From: Acidobacteriota bacterium
GTDB taxonomy: Bacteria > Acidobacteriota > UBA6911 > RPQK01 > JAJDTT01
NCBI GenBank assembly: GCA_028874215.1
Contig: JAPPLF010000003.1
Span: 103,298 to 167,297 of the forward strand
Length of the DNA stretch: 64,000 bases
Direction of reading: 5' to 3'
The translations under genes were made by a program, and so were the position numbers. The notes under the pieces are model-generated. The model saw nothing but the letters and a program-made list of their open reading frames with translations, ran no database searches and was not told the origin of the DNA. How positions within the stretch are numbered: position 1 is the first letter of the stretch; every line of letters starts with the position of its first letter. This document shows positions 26,132 through 35,783 of the stretch, piece by piece.

Positions 26132-26228
26132 GACCGTTCCTGCGCCCGCCGGACAAGGCGCGATTCGGGTGCATACCGGGAGTATGTGCCCGAATCGCAA
26201 CGCAGTCCGCCGGGATGCAGGGACGGTC
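26132..26228. other. 97-nt near-perfect long hairpin element
   Basis: Outer stem GACCGTTCCTGC pairs with GCAGGGACGGTC (11 Watson-Crick pairs plus one G-U). A second 9 bp stretch CCGCCGGAC/GTCCGCCGG has a central mismatch, followed by an inner stem GCGATTCGGG/CCCGAATCGC (perfect 10 bp) continued by TGCATAC/GTATGTG, closing on loop CGGGA. It lies in the 284 nt gap between the DUF1501 gene and mnmA. It could be a MITE-like palindrome, an RNA element or a terminator. Confidence 0.75.
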
Positions 26229-26259
26229 GAATGCCGGGGCGACTTTCGCCGCGGGCGGT

Positions 26260-27621
26260 TCAGATCAGCTCGTGAACCGGCTGGCCCGTGGTGTCGTCGA
26301 TGGAATTGGCGATCTTGACGGGGCGGCCGATGGGGCTCATGTACTCCTTGGTCCAGTCGATCCCGAAGGCCTTGTAGACGGTGGCGTGCACGTCTCCCAT
26401 GGTCACCATTCGTTCGGCCACGAAGGCGCCCCGCTCGTCGCTGGCGCCCACCACCTTGCCCCCCTCGATACCGCCTCCGCCCAGGATCATGGACCAGCAA
26501 TGGGGCCAGTGGTCCCGTCCCCCCTTGGAGTTGAAGCGAGGCGTCCGTCCGAACTCGCCCATGACCAGAACGAGAGTCGACTCCAGCAGGCCCCGTTCTT
26601 CCAGGTCGTCCAGTAGCACGGGAAGGGATCGCTCCAGGCCGGGGACCAGGTTGTCCCGGTGTTTCTTGTCGTTGTCGGCGTGCGTGTCCCAGCCGTTGAG
26701 ATCGTGGCCGGCCGCGGTGACGAATCGGCTTCCCGCCTCCACCAGCCGGCGCGACAGCAGCAGACTCTGTCCGAATCCGGTGCGGCCGTAGGCGTCGCGG
26801 GTCTTCTCCGGCTCCTTGGAGAGGTCGAACGCCTCCCGCACTTCGGAGGAGAGGACCATGTTCACGGCCTGCTCGGTGAAGCTGTCCATCTTGAACGCTT
26901 CAGCCCTCTCCATCTTCCGGCGGTAGGTGTCGTCCATCAGGGTCAGGAGCGAACGGCGGTCCTCCAGCCGTTTCGGCGAAATGGCCTTGGGCAGGCTCAG
27001 ATCCTGCACCTGAAAGCCTTCGCTGTTGGGATCGGTGCCCACCACCATGGGATCGTACTTGGCGTCCAGAAACGCCCCCTTGAGGTAGGTTCCCTTGGCC
27101 CCCTGCGTGTAACCAGGGACCGCAATATGTGCCGGTACGTAATTTCTGGGGCCCCGTTCCCGCGTGACGATGGAACCGAAGGAGGGGAACTGCATGGCCG
27201 CCGTGGGCCGGTGTCCGGTGAGGGCGTAGTAGGTCCCCTGTCCGTGGTTGTTCTCCTCGGTGTGCATGGACCGGATGATGGAGACCTTGTCCATGCGCTT
27301 GGCCATGCGGGGAAGGAGCTCGGAGATCTGGATTCCGGGAACGTTGGTGGAGATGGGGTTGAAGCTGCTGCCGGCCTTGGGGTCCCACATGTCGACGTGG
27401 CTCGGTCCCCCGTCCAGCCAGACCAGGATGCACGACTTGGCGGTAGCGTTCGCTTCCACGTCGATGCCGGCTTCCGCAAAGACGCTCTTGGCCTGGAGAT
27501 AGCGGCCGAGGCTGATGCCGAACAGGCTGAGGGCCCCGGTCCGGATGAACTCGCGCCGCTGCAGCAGCGACTCGGTGCAGGTCAGACAGCCGATCTTTTG
27601 GCCGGGCTTGGGTACGCTCAT
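26260..27621 (-). CDS. DUF1501 domain protein, Tat-exported
   Basis: A 453 aa protein with a twin-arginine signal near the N-terminus (RREFIRTGALSLFGI, about residues 22-36) preceded by a Cys-containing LTCTES segment, typical of DUF1501. Other family marks are LVWLDGGPSHVDMWDPK, FPSFGSIV and VMGEFGRTPRFNSKGGRDHW, which resemble the metal-binding fold of sulfatases/alkaline phosphatases. Its activity is not known. It is the last gene of a three-gene operon with the DUF1549/DUF1553 and PPC-domain genes. Confidence 0.92.
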   Translation of the reverse strand: MSVPKPGQKIGCLTCTESLLQRREFIRTGALSLFGISLGRYLQAKSVFAEAGIDVEANATAKSCILVWLDGGPSHVDMWDPKAGSSFNPISTNVPGIQISELLPRMAKRMDKVSIIRSMHTEENNHGQGTYYALTGHRPTAAMQFPSFGSIVTRERGPRNYVPAHIAVPGYTQGAKGTYLKGAFLDAKYDPMVVGTDPNSEGFQVQDLSLPKAISPKRLEDRRSLLTLMDDTYRRKMERAEAFKMDSFTEQAVNMVLSSEVREAFDLSKEPEKTRDAYGRTGFGQSLLLSRRLVEAGSRFVTAAGHDLNGWDTHADNDKKHRDNLVPGLERSLPVLLDDLEERGLLESTLVLVMGEFGRTPRFNSKGGRDHWPHCWSMILGGGGIEGGKVVGASDERGAFVAERMVTMGDVHATVYKAFGIDWTKEYMSPIGRPVKIANSIDDTTGQPVHELI

Positions 27622-27671
27622 GAACGGATTTCCTTTTCAGATCAATACCAGATTTACCCGTCCTTCGGCCA

Positions 27672-30233
27672 TCAATTCGAAGCGAACTCCCGGGACGTGA
27701 TCATGGCCCACATGATGTCCTGCAAGGCCTCTTTCCGTGACTCACCGGAAGCAACCACGCGCTCCAGCCGGGATTGCTCCGTCTCGCTGGGCAATCGGCT
27801 GAACGCCCTCAGGTACAGTTCTTCGATGATCTCCCCATCCGTCCTGCCAACCTTTACGAGTTGATCGAGCCGGTTGCCGGGATGCGTGATCTTCTCCTGA
27901 TAGGTCGAGCCGACCATGATGTGGAGCGCCTTCTTCAGGCTGGCGTCGTTCTTGCGCTCGGGGATGCTGGCGCGGTTGGGACGGTCGTGGATCTCCAGGA
28001 ACGTGGACGAGTAGAGGTCGGGGACCCGGAGGTGAATGGCGCGGGTCCCGGCGGGAGCGACGCCCATCCAATTGTTCTTGAAGGTCTCGGGGACGCCCGT
28101 GACGTTGGAGATGGAGTCCAGGAGAATCTCGGCATCCATGTCCCGGCGCACCCGGCGGGAGTAATTGGCCACATCGTTCCGGTTGGTGGCGTTGGGAATG
28201 GCCGAGAGCTGATAGGTGCGGGACTTGGCGATGAGCCGCAGCAGGCGCTTGAGGTCGTAGCCGTTTTCGGCGAAATCCCGGGCCAGCTCGTCCAGCAACT
28301 CGGGATGCGTCGGAGGATTGGTGGAACGGAAGTCGTCCACCGGGTCGACGATCCCCCTGCCGAACATGTGTCCCCACATCCGGTTCACGATGGTCCGGGA
28401 GAAGTTGGGATGGTCCGTGATCCACTCGGCCAGGGCCAGTCGTGGATCGAATGACTTCTCCTCGGACAACGGCGTCCCGTCGGGAAACACCGGGGAGGCT
28501 TCCTGGCCGGTCCGGGGATGGAGGACCTTGACCGTGTCCTCCGACTCCTCGTAGTCGGGGACGCGGCCGGCCGGGTCCTCGAAGACCACGATGGCGCCCT
28601 CCGAGGTCCACTCGGTCCGGCTCAGCCGCCCGAAGAAGGCCGCCAGACCCCAGAACTGGTCCTGAGACCATTCTTCGAAGGGATGATGGTGGCACTGGGC
28701 GCAGTCCAGCCGGTAGCCCAGGAAGACCCGCATCTCCTCGGGCATGCCGTCCTCGGGTTTTGTAACCTCTCCGTTCTGCAGGAAGTGCCGGGAGGGTCCG
28801 TCGTTGCCCTGTGCCGAGATCCGCTCGAAGGCCATCTGGTCGTAGGGCTTGTTCTCGGTCAGGCTGTTTCGGATCCAGGCCCAGTAGACCAGGGAATGGG
28901 CCGGTGTCCCCGTGGAGGAGTAGGAAACCCGGTAAAGATCGCTGAAGCGGAAGGTCCAATAGTCGATGTACTCGGGCGTCTCCAGCAAGGTGTCGATGAG
29001 ACGGTCCCGTTTCGCGGGATCGGTGCTGCTCAGAAACTCACGAGCTCGATCCGGCGGCGGAAGGGTGCCGGTCAGGTCCAGGCAGACCCGCCGCAGGAAC
29101 TCTTCGTCGGAAGAGAGGCTCGAGGGGGCGATCCGCAGCTTCCGCAGTTTGGCGAACACGTGGCGGTCGATGAGGTTGTTGTCGGCCACCTGCGGGACCA
29201 TGTGCACTGCATCGGCGATGACGCCGATCCGGGAGTTGGCCACCCTGCCCGGCGCCCGCACCAGCAGGGCCGTTTCTCCCGTGGCGACGGCCTCTACCCG
29301 GCCGGTGGGGGAGATCCGAACCAGTTCGGGGTTGACCGTCTCATAGCGCACCTGGTCCGTCAGGTCCTCGGTTCTTCCATTCCCCAAATGTCCGGTGACC
29401 AGCAACTGCCGGTGCTGGCCCTTCTCCAGGACCAGATAGGAGGGAAAGATCTCGATTCTCTCGATCCGGAGCTGTTCTTCTTCCCGAACCGGGGCGCCTT
29501 CCCGGACCCAGTCTCGAAGCGCCGCGTAATCGGCGGACTCAGCCGAGAAGCGGCTGCCTCCGCCATGGGGAATCTGGAACGTCGGCTTCTGCAGCAGCAG
29601 GCTCTCTTCCGGTTTTTTCGGATCCACTCGCGGCCGGATCGGTTCGGCGCTCTCGGGCGACAGGACCTGGTAGGTGCCGCCCTCCACGATCCAGCGGTGG
29701 TCTTCCTGGGGATGCCTGGCATCCAGCGAGAGCTTGAAGCCGCCGCGCCCCTTGACTCCGCCGTGACAGGCCGAATCGTTGCAGCCCCGCCGGGTGAGTA
29801 TGCCGCCGATTTCTCTGGAGAAACTGAACGGTCTTGATGCCTGGCTCTCACGCACCTGGATCGAGGCCTGGGAAACCTGACCCTGAAATTCCGCCCTGAT
29901 CGCCGTACCCCCGTTGTTGCGGGGGACGAGCTTCCCTTCGGCGCTCAAATCGGCGACGTCGCGGTCTTTCACCTCCAGGCGGGTGTCGGCGGTGACGTCC
30001 CGCTCCGTTCCGTCGGCGAATGCCGCCACCACCACCAGCCGCTGAGAGGCGCCGGCGCCCCACATTCGGATCTCCTGGGGCATCATGCGCAACGACAGAG
30101 CTTGAGGCGAGTGAGAAGGTGAGGGAGCAGGCGTTCCCGAAAAAAGCAGCGAACCGGTAAGAACCAGGACGATGGCCATCGATGCCCCGGCCGGAGCCCG
30201 GGTCCAGGGTTTCCGCTCGGTCGGCTCCGTCAT
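27672..30233 (-). CDS. DUF1549/DUF1553 cytochrome-like exported protein with Ig-like N-terminus
   Basis: An 853 aa protein. An N-terminal membrane anchor (about residues 18-34) is followed by a BIG2-type bacterial Ig-like region, then a Cys motif CNDSACHGG, a second Ig-like region, the DUF1549 domain with YRLDCAQCHHHPFEEWSQD (CxxCH, possible haem site) and the C-terminal DUF1553 domain (NRMWGHMFGRGIVDPVDDFR). The start codon region overlaps the upstream gene as ATGA. These genes nearly always sit beside DUF1501 genes, and a joint role in extracellular polymer breakdown has been proposed but not shown. Confidence 0.92.
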   Translation of the reverse strand: MTEPTERKPWTRAPAGASMAIVLVLTGSLLFSGTPAPSPSHSPQALSLRMMPQEIRMWGAGASQRLVVVAAFADGTERDVTADTRLEVKDRDVADLSAEGKLVPRNNGGTAIRAEFQGQVSQASIQVRESQASRPFSFSREIGGILTRRGCNDSACHGGVKGRGGFKLSLDARHPQEDHRWIVEGGTYQVLSPESAEPIRPRVDPKKPEESLLLQKPTFQIPHGGGSRFSAESADYAALRDWVREGAPVREEEQLRIERIEIFPSYLVLEKGQHRQLLVTGHLGNGRTEDLTDQVRYETVNPELVRISPTGRVEAVATGETALLVRAPGRVANSRIGVIADAVHMVPQVADNNLIDRHVFAKLRKLRIAPSSLSSDEEFLRRVCLDLTGTLPPPDRAREFLSSTDPAKRDRLIDTLLETPEYIDYWTFRFSDLYRVSYSSTGTPAHSLVYWAWIRNSLTENKPYDQMAFERISAQGNDGPSRHFLQNGEVTKPEDGMPEEMRVFLGYRLDCAQCHHHPFEEWSQDQFWGLAAFFGRLSRTEWTSEGAIVVFEDPAGRVPDYEESEDTVKVLHPRTGQEASPVFPDGTPLSEEKSFDPRLALAEWITDHPNFSRTIVNRMWGHMFGRGIVDPVDDFRSTNPPTHPELLDELARDFAENGYDLKRLLRLIAKSRTYQLSAIPNATNRNDVANYSRRVRRDMDAEILLDSISNVTGVPETFKNNWMGVAPAGTRAIHLRVPDLYSSTFLEIHDRPNRASIPERKNDASLKKALHIMVGSTYQEKITHPGNRLDQLVKVGRTDGEIIEELYLRAFSRLPSETEQSRLERVVASGESRKEALQDIMWAMITSREFASN

Positions 30234-32212
30234 TGCTCGTACTCCTTCTTGCCTTCGGCCGCCGCCGCACTCTGACCCGTGGCCAGCGTCATGATGGGGA
30301 CCTGTCCCAGCGGAAGCCGGGCGCCGGTCCGGTCGCCCGACGTGGGTTGGGCCCAGAGACGAACGAGCTGAGGCATTTCGGTGGCCGTGGCGCCCGCGTC
30401 CGCCACGAAGGCCATCGTCACTCCCTTTCGAACCGGACGGAATCGAGTGATGTCGCCGATATTGCCGCTTTCCAGGCCCATGGGGAAATAATAGGCGCCC
30501 AGGAGCAGAGAGTCGGTGTAAGGGGCCGGGGTGGCCGGCAGGACCCGGACGCCGCTGGGGAGGTTTTCCGCCGAAACGGCGACGCCACCCTCGAAGCCTT
30601 CCTCCATGTCGCAGACCACGGTGAAGGTCTTGCTCTGTCCCGGCTCCAGGTTCACCCGGTCGGTGGTGGGTCCCAACCTTCGCCCCTTGACTCCCAGGAC
30701 GTATTCCACCCGTCCCACGTGGGGGATCATGGGACGAATCATCAACCGGTAGGCCAGATCGGATCCTCCCCTTCGGGAGGTCAGGTCCCGGATCTGAAGC
30801 CGGTAGATCCCGTCTTGCTGAAATGTGAAGACCGTCTTTCGCTCCGTCGATTTGCTGACGTCGTCGCCGTCCCCGCCATATTCGAAGTGGATATTGTTGA
30901 AGACTTCCTCACCCTCCGGGTTCCAGACCCGGATCCAGGGATTGAATTGGGGAGGCGCGGCCTGTGGAGTTTCGACCTCGAAGACCAGGCCCTCTCCGGC
31001 CTTCGCCCGGAATCGATAGCTGTCCACGTCTCCCGGCGGGTCGATGGTCCCCTCCAGGAGCACGGCGGTGGGGACTTCCGGACCCTTCGAGTCGTTGGGT
31101 TCCTGCTCCTGCAATTGGGAGACGACCCGGTCCTGGGCCGCTTCTCGCCGGGACTCCGGCGCCGCCCCGGCGGTTCCTGTCCCAGAGGCAGGCTCGACAC
31201 TTCGAGCCGCCAGCACCTTCAGCCGGTCGGGCTCCAGGGGCTTATGGAACGCACCATGTTGAGCGTACGCCCCCGAGTCCCGCTCCAGCCAGTCGGCCGG
31301 ATCGGGATGGGCCGGCTTGCCCATGATCGTGGAAGAGTCGGGAGGTTCGGTGGCGATCCGGAGCAGGTAGACGAAGTCGGGATTTCCCTCACCCAGAAAG
31401 GAACCCATGGAGACCACATAGCGGCCGGCCTCTCGGAAGCGGTGCGTCGGCATGGGAAAGACGGCGAACTGAGCGCCCCACCCCTGCCGGCGCGACTGGA
31501 GCACCGGAACCCATGAGAGCGGCCTGGATTCCCAGGGCAGCCTGAGGAGTCGGTCCGGGTCGAACCAGCTTCCGGTGGGAGCGTAGAGATTCAACTCCGC
31601 CTCCGCGCTGTAGGGGATATAGATGGGAAAGGAGGTGAAGGTCTGGAAGTAAAACTGTTCGCCCTCTTCCGCTTGGAACGAGTACAGGTCGAGCTCCCCG
31701 TTGGCCTTGGTGGTGCCGGCGATGACGACCGGTGGCTGAATCGCCTGCTGATCCTCCGCGTCCCGTTCCAGCACCACGGGTTCGCGGACGACCTGGAAGT
31801 TCAAGGCATTGGACATGCCGCGGGGAGTGACGATCCGAAACCGGTGAAGCCCGACTGCGGCGTCCTCGCTGATCCGGAATTGCAGCCGGGCCCGATGTCC
31901 GGCCAACTCGGTCTGCTTGGCCTGTGCGTCGCGTTCCACCAATTCGTCGGGCGCCGCTTCCTGGATCTCCTCCAGCTTCAGAAACCGGACTTCCACGTCG
32001 TCGCACTCGCACTCGAACCAGGCGGCGTAGGTTCCCTCCATGTGCTGGCCCCGGACCGACACCTCCATCGTGGTGCCCCGTTCTCCCCCCAGCGGGAAGA
32101 CGGAAAGGGTCTTGGGCTCCTTGGGCGCGGCCTTCCCGGAGTCGTCCGCGGCCCGGGAATCAGCCAGGAAAAGCAGCAAACTTGAGGCGATCAGAAGTCG
32201 GATCTTGATCAT
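30230..32212 (-). CDS. Exported PPC-domain protein
   Basis: A 660 aa protein with a signal peptide (MIKIRLLIASSLLLFLADSRA). It is beta-rich throughout. A pre-peptidase C-terminal (PPC) domain is seen in EQEPNDSKGPEVPTAVLLEG...DSYRFRAKAGEGLVFEV (about residues 375-425), preceded by a similar module. No catalytic motif is recognisable. The start was placed at the signal peptide rather than 41 codons upstream. First gene of the DUF1549/DUF1501 operon. Confidence 0.8.
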   Translation of the reverse strand: MIKIRLLIASSLLLFLADSRAADDSGKAAPKEPKTLSVFPLGGERGTTMEVSVRGQHMEGTYAAWFECECDDVEVRFLKLEEIQEAAPDELVERDAQAKQTELAGHRARLQFRISEDAAVGLHRFRIVTPRGMSNALNFQVVREPVVLERDAEDQQAIQPPVVIAGTTKANGELDLYSFQAEEGEQFYFQTFTSFPIYIPYSAEAELNLYAPTGSWFDPDRLLRLPWESRPLSWVPVLQSRRQGWGAQFAVFPMPTHRFREAGRYVVSMGSFLGEGNPDFVYLLRIATEPPDSSTIMGKPAHPDPADWLERDSGAYAQHGAFHKPLEPDRLKVLAARSVEPASGTGTAGAAPESRREAAQDRVVSQLQEQEPNDSKGPEVPTAVLLEGTIDPPGDVDSYRFRAKAGEGLVFEVETPQAAPPQFNPWIRVWNPEGEEVFNNIHFEYGGDGDDVSKSTERKTVFTFQQDGIYRLQIRDLTSRRGGSDLAYRLMIRPMIPHVGRVEYVLGVKGRRLGPTTDRVNLEPGQSKTFTVVCDMEEGFEGGVAVSAENLPSGVRVLPATPAPYTDSLLLGAYYFPMGLESGNIGDITRFRPVRKGVTMAFVADAGATATEMPQLVRLWAQPTSGDRTGARLPLGQVPIMTLATGQSAAAAEGKKEYEQ

Positions 32213-32371
32213 GGCTTCGGGTCTGCAATCGCCAGTCATGCTACCACACGGCACGGCCAGTTTCCGGCGTCCCGCGCCCGGTTTCTGCCGACAGCAAGTC
32301 TCGTAGTAGACTGACGGGGCGGCGCAGGCCGGCAATGCCGAACCCTGGCGCCGCTCGGTTGGAAAGATCCG

Positions 32372-33595
32372 GTGTCCGCATCAGCAGACGGGAGGAATAA
32401 GGCATTGAATTGTCCATCAAGTCCAAGGTTCGCATCTCGATTTCGGTTCGTCCGGATATCGCTACTCGCACTGTTTCCACTCTGGCTCCAGTTCTCCTGC
32501 AGTGAATCGGTCCCGCCCCAAGAGGACACGAAGCGGAGCCTGGTGGTTCCGCCGCCCGATTTCAAGGTGGCCTTCGTCGGAGACTCGGGCTACGGTCCGC
32601 GGACCGACCGGGTATTGGAGCTGATCCGGCAGGAAGGGGCGCATTTGGTTCTCCACCAGGGAGACCTCGGTTACGACGAGGGCAACCTGGAGGCGCCGGT
32701 CAACTGGCACTCGGGGGTCGAGCGGATTCTGGACGCGGCCGTCGAGGGAGGCCGGTTTCCCTATCTCTACAGCGTCGGCAACCACGACGTGCGGCACTGG
32801 CGCCAGCGGACCCCTCCGGGGTACAGCCGCATTCTCCAGGAACGGGTCGAGGGAACTCCCGGCCTGGAGTGCACGGGGGATCTGGGGGTGAAGTCCACCT
32901 GTACCTACCAGGGACTCTTCCTGGTGCTCTCGGGAGTGGGCTCCATGGGTCAGGGGCACCGGCAGTACCTGTCCGAGGCTCTGGAAGAGGGAGAGGACTT
33001 CCTCTGGAAAATCGCCTCCTGGCACAAAAACCAGCAGGACATGCAGGCGGGCGGAAAACGGGACGACACCGGCTGGGGGGTCTACCGGGACTGCCAGGAA
33101 GCCGGAGCCATCATCGCCACCGGTCACGAGCACTCCTATTCCCGGAGTTACACGCTGACCGATCTGGGCAACGAGGCGGCGGGCCACGGCGCCACCGGTT
33201 CCCCCGAGCGGATGGTTCTGGGAATGGGGAAGACCTTCGTTCTGGTCAGCGGGCTCGGGGGCAAGAGCGGACGGGACTACCACTGCGAACAGCACGAGGA
33301 CGACACCTGGTGGGCCTCCATCTTCACCCGGAACTACTGGCTCAGAAACGGTGAAGTCAAGGAGAAGAACTGCTCGACCATGGACCCCGAGAGCAAGCAA
33401 TACGCCCGGACGGTCCAGGAGTACGCAGACGGCGCCCTGTTCATCACCTTCAACCCGGGCGGCCAGACTCATCTGGCCCGCGGCGAGTTCCTGACGGTGG
33501 AGGGAGACCGGATCGACGAGTTCGAGATCGTGAATGAACTGGGTGCGGAGGAGGCTGCAGTCAGCGCGGCCGGCGGCGCCGGAGAGGGCGGATGA
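32372..33595 (+). CDS. Metallophosphoesterase, probable lipoprotein
   Basis: A 407 aa calcineurin-like phosphoesterase. The motif series is complete: VGDSGYG, HQGDLGYDEGN, GNHD, ASWHKNQ and GHEHSYSR, giving a two-metal site. The N-terminus has a hydrophobic stretch ending LQFSC, a likely lipobox, so it probably acts outside the inner membrane. The GTG start was kept because no better start precedes the signal. The stop overlaps the next gene's ATG. Confidence 0.85.
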   Translation: MSASADGRNKALNCPSSPRFASRFRFVRISLLALFPLWLQFSCSESVPPQEDTKRSLVVPPPDFKVAFVGDSGYGPRTDRVLELIRQEGAHLVLHQGDLGYDEGNLEAPVNWHSGVERILDAAVEGGRFPYLYSVGNHDVRHWRQRTPPGYSRILQERVEGTPGLECTGDLGVKSTCTYQGLFLVLSGVGSMGQGHRQYLSEALEEGEDFLWKIASWHKNQQDMQAGGKRDDTGWGVYRDCQEAGAIIATGHEHSYSRSYTLTDLGNEAAGHGATGSPERMVLGMGKTFVLVSGLGGKSGRDYHCEQHEDDTWWASIFTRNYWLRNGEVKEKNCSTMDPESKQYARTVQEYADGALFITFNPGGQTHLARGEFLTVEGDRIDEFEIVNELGAEEAAVSAAGGAGEGG

Positions 33596-34521
33596 GAAGG
33601 CGCGACGCCCTGAAAGTGATGGCGGGTGGCCTGATGGCCGGGGACCTCTGGGCCCGGTCCGGAAGCGGGCGGCTTCAGGCCGCTCCGGACTTCCGACTCC
33701 GTTACATCCTGGCGTCCAGCCTCTATGGAACCCTGAAGCTGAAGGAGATCCTTCCCGAGGTGGCGCGGACCGGCACCCACTTCATCGACATCTGGCCCCG
33801 CGGCCATGCCGATCAGCGGGAGCAGATCGAGGAGATGGGTCATGAAGCCTTCGGCCGGCTCCTGCGGAAGCACGGCGTCCAGGTGGGGATCCTGACCCAC
33901 TACGACTTGGGACCGTTCGGGCTTCAGGAGGAAATGAAGGTCGGCCGCCAGTGGGGGACCCGCATCCTGATCTGCGGCAGCGTCAAGCGGACCGGCGAGG
34001 GTCCGGAATCGCTCGAAGCCGAAATCGACGCGTTCATCGAAAAGATGAAGCCCCACGTGGCCGCCGCCGAGGAGGCCGGGGTGACCATCGGCATCGAGAA
34101 TCACGGCTCGGCCCTGATCCGGAGCCCGGAATCCATTCGCTATCTGGCCGAAAAGTCTCCTTCACCCCGTCTGGGGATCGCTCTCGCTCCGTACCACCTG
34201 CCCCAGGACCCGGAACTCATCGCCGGGCTCATCCGGGATCTGGGCCCGAAGATGGTCCACTTCTACGCCTGGGAACATGGCAAGGGCGCCATGAAGAAGC
34301 TCCCCAAGGCAGAGGAAATGGAGCAGTTGCCCGGATTCGGCAGTCTCGACTTCGTCCCCGTCGTCCGGGCCCTCCAGGAGACCCGTTATGAGGGTTGGAC
34401 CTCCATCTTCATGCACCCGGTCCCCCGGGGGATTCCCATCCTGCCCACCGCCCGGGAGGTCACGGAAGCCGTGAACCGGTCACGCCGCTATCTGGAGGAG
34501 TGCCTGAAGGCGGTCTCGTAA
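33592..34521 (+). CDS. Sugar phosphate isomerase/epimerase-like TIM-barrel protein, Tat signal
   Basis: A 309 aa protein with a short twin-arginine leader (MRRRDALKVMAGGLMAG) and an AP-endonuclease-2-type TIM barrel. Recognisable elements are GTHFIDIWPRGHADQ, GVTIGIENHGSALI (barrel Glu and His ligands) and MVHFYAWEHGKG. It likely acts on a sugar in the periplasm; substrate unknown. The ATGA overlap couples it to the metallophosphoesterase. Confidence 0.82.
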   Translation: MRRRDALKVMAGGLMAGDLWARSGSGRLQAAPDFRLRYILASSLYGTLKLKEILPEVARTGTHFIDIWPRGHADQREQIEEMGHEAFGRLLRKHGVQVGILTHYDLGPFGLQEEMKVGRQWGTRILICGSVKRTGEGPESLEAEIDAFIEKMKPHVAAAEEAGVTIGIENHGSALIRSPESIRYLAEKSPSPRLGIALAPYHLPQDPELIAGLIRDLGPKMVHFYAWEHGKGAMKKLPKAEEMEQLPGFGSLDFVPVVRALQETRYEGWTSIFMHPVPRGIPILPTAREVTEAVNRSRRYLEECLKAVS

Positions 34522-34568
34522 CCCTGGTAAACCGTGCATTCCCCGGACCAGGAATCACGAGACTCGAA

Positions 34569-35783
34569 TCACGCTAGCCGGGTGGAATTCACTTTGCCTG
34601 CGACCGCCCGGACTGCCGACTCGTCGACTTCGACGCCCAGGCCCGGTCCCTCGGGCACGATGTACTCGGCGCCGTCGACCTCGAGGGGCCGATGGAGATA
34701 GCGGTTGGCAACCGAGAAGACGGCCGGGTTGTACTCGGCGAGTCCGACATTGCTCGATGCAGCAGCGAACTGCAGGGCCGCGGCGATCTGGGGTCCCATG
34801 GCGATGCTGATGTGGGGGACGATCCGGGCGCTGGCGCCGACGTCCCGTGCAAGGCCGGCCGCTTCGGTGATGCCGCAACGGCCGATGTCAGGCTGCAACC
34901 ACTGGGCGCAGCCGGATGCCAGGAACGGCGCCAGTTCGTACCGCGTACGATAGCACTCGCCCAATGCGATCGGGGTGCGGATTTCAGCCGCCAGATCGGC
35001 GTGGTCCTCCGGGAATTCCGGAGCCAGCGGGCACTCGAGCCACAGGGCTCCACGATCGTCAAGCTTTCTGCAAAAGCTGCCCGCCGAGTCCCCGTCAAGC
35101 CGCCAGAGAGCGTCCACCGCAATGGAAACCTCCGGTCCCAAAGCTGCGCGCAGGCGGTCGATGAGATCGAAGAGTTCTTCTTCCGTACGGTCGTAGAACA
35201 GTTTGAAGATTCGAAATCCCGCGTCCCAGGCTTCCCGGGCCCGCTCGACTCGATCCGCGTTCGTTGCGCCCGGGAGCCCCGAGAGGTAGCACGGAATCCT
35301 GCTCTTGGGGGCGGAAGACGACAGCAGGTCCGCGACCGAAGTCCCACGAGCCTTGCCGGCCAGGTCCCACAGGGCGATGTCGACTCCGGCAATCGCATCG
35401 ACCATGAAGCCGCCCGTCTGACCGCGAACGCGCATGGTCGAGTACATCCGATTTCGCAACGATCTCACCGTATCGGGAGAACCGTCGAAATCCTGGTCCT
35501 CGACGGCCGGGCGCAGCAATTGATCCATGATCAGGCACACTACATCCGGAGCGAGCGGGGCCTGGGCGTCTCCCCATCCGGCCAGGCCCGACTCCAGGGT
35601 CACCTTGACCAGGGCGGCTTCGAAATTCACCGAATAGAGCGTGCTGCTGGTTTCCGACCAGCGGTAGTCAAAGCCGCTGGCAGCCAGCGCGGCCGGGCTG
35701 CCGGCGGTTCCTGTCACCTCTGCGGCGTCACGCGGCAGCCTGACCGAAAACGCCTCGATTGAAGCGATTCGATCTACCGGCAT
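34569..35783 (-). CDS. Enolase-superfamily enzyme (mandelate racemase/muconate lactonizing family)
   Basis: A 404 aa protein with an N-terminal capping domain and C-terminal barrel. Likely metal ligands are the Asp of VDALWRLDG, the Glu of LWLECPLAPE and the Glu of ALGECYRTR. The mandelate-racemase-type acid/base pair is suggested by QPDIGRCGI and VPHISIAMGP. A single Lys in RIFKLFYD may be the second base. Probably an acid-sugar dehydratase. Its start overlaps the aldolase gene by 10 nt, so it is the third gene of an acid-sugar operon. Confidence 0.87.
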   Translation of the reverse strand: MPVDRIASIEAFSVRLPRDAAEVTGTAGSPAALAASGFDYRWSETSSTLYSVNFEAALVKVTLESGLAGWGDAQAPLAPDVVCLIMDQLLRPAVEDQDFDGSPDTVRSLRNRMYSTMRVRGQTGGFMVDAIAGVDIALWDLAGKARGTSVADLLSSSAPKSRIPCYLSGLPGATNADRVERAREAWDAGFRIFKLFYDRTEEELFDLIDRLRAALGPEVSIAVDALWRLDGDSAGSFCRKLDDRGALWLECPLAPEFPEDHADLAAEIRTPIALGECYRTRYELAPFLASGCAQWLQPDIGRCGITEAAGLARDVGASARIVPHISIAMGPQIAAALQFAAASSNVGLAEYNPAVFSVANRYLHRPLEVDGAEYIVPEGPGLGVEVDESAVRAVAGKVNSTRLA

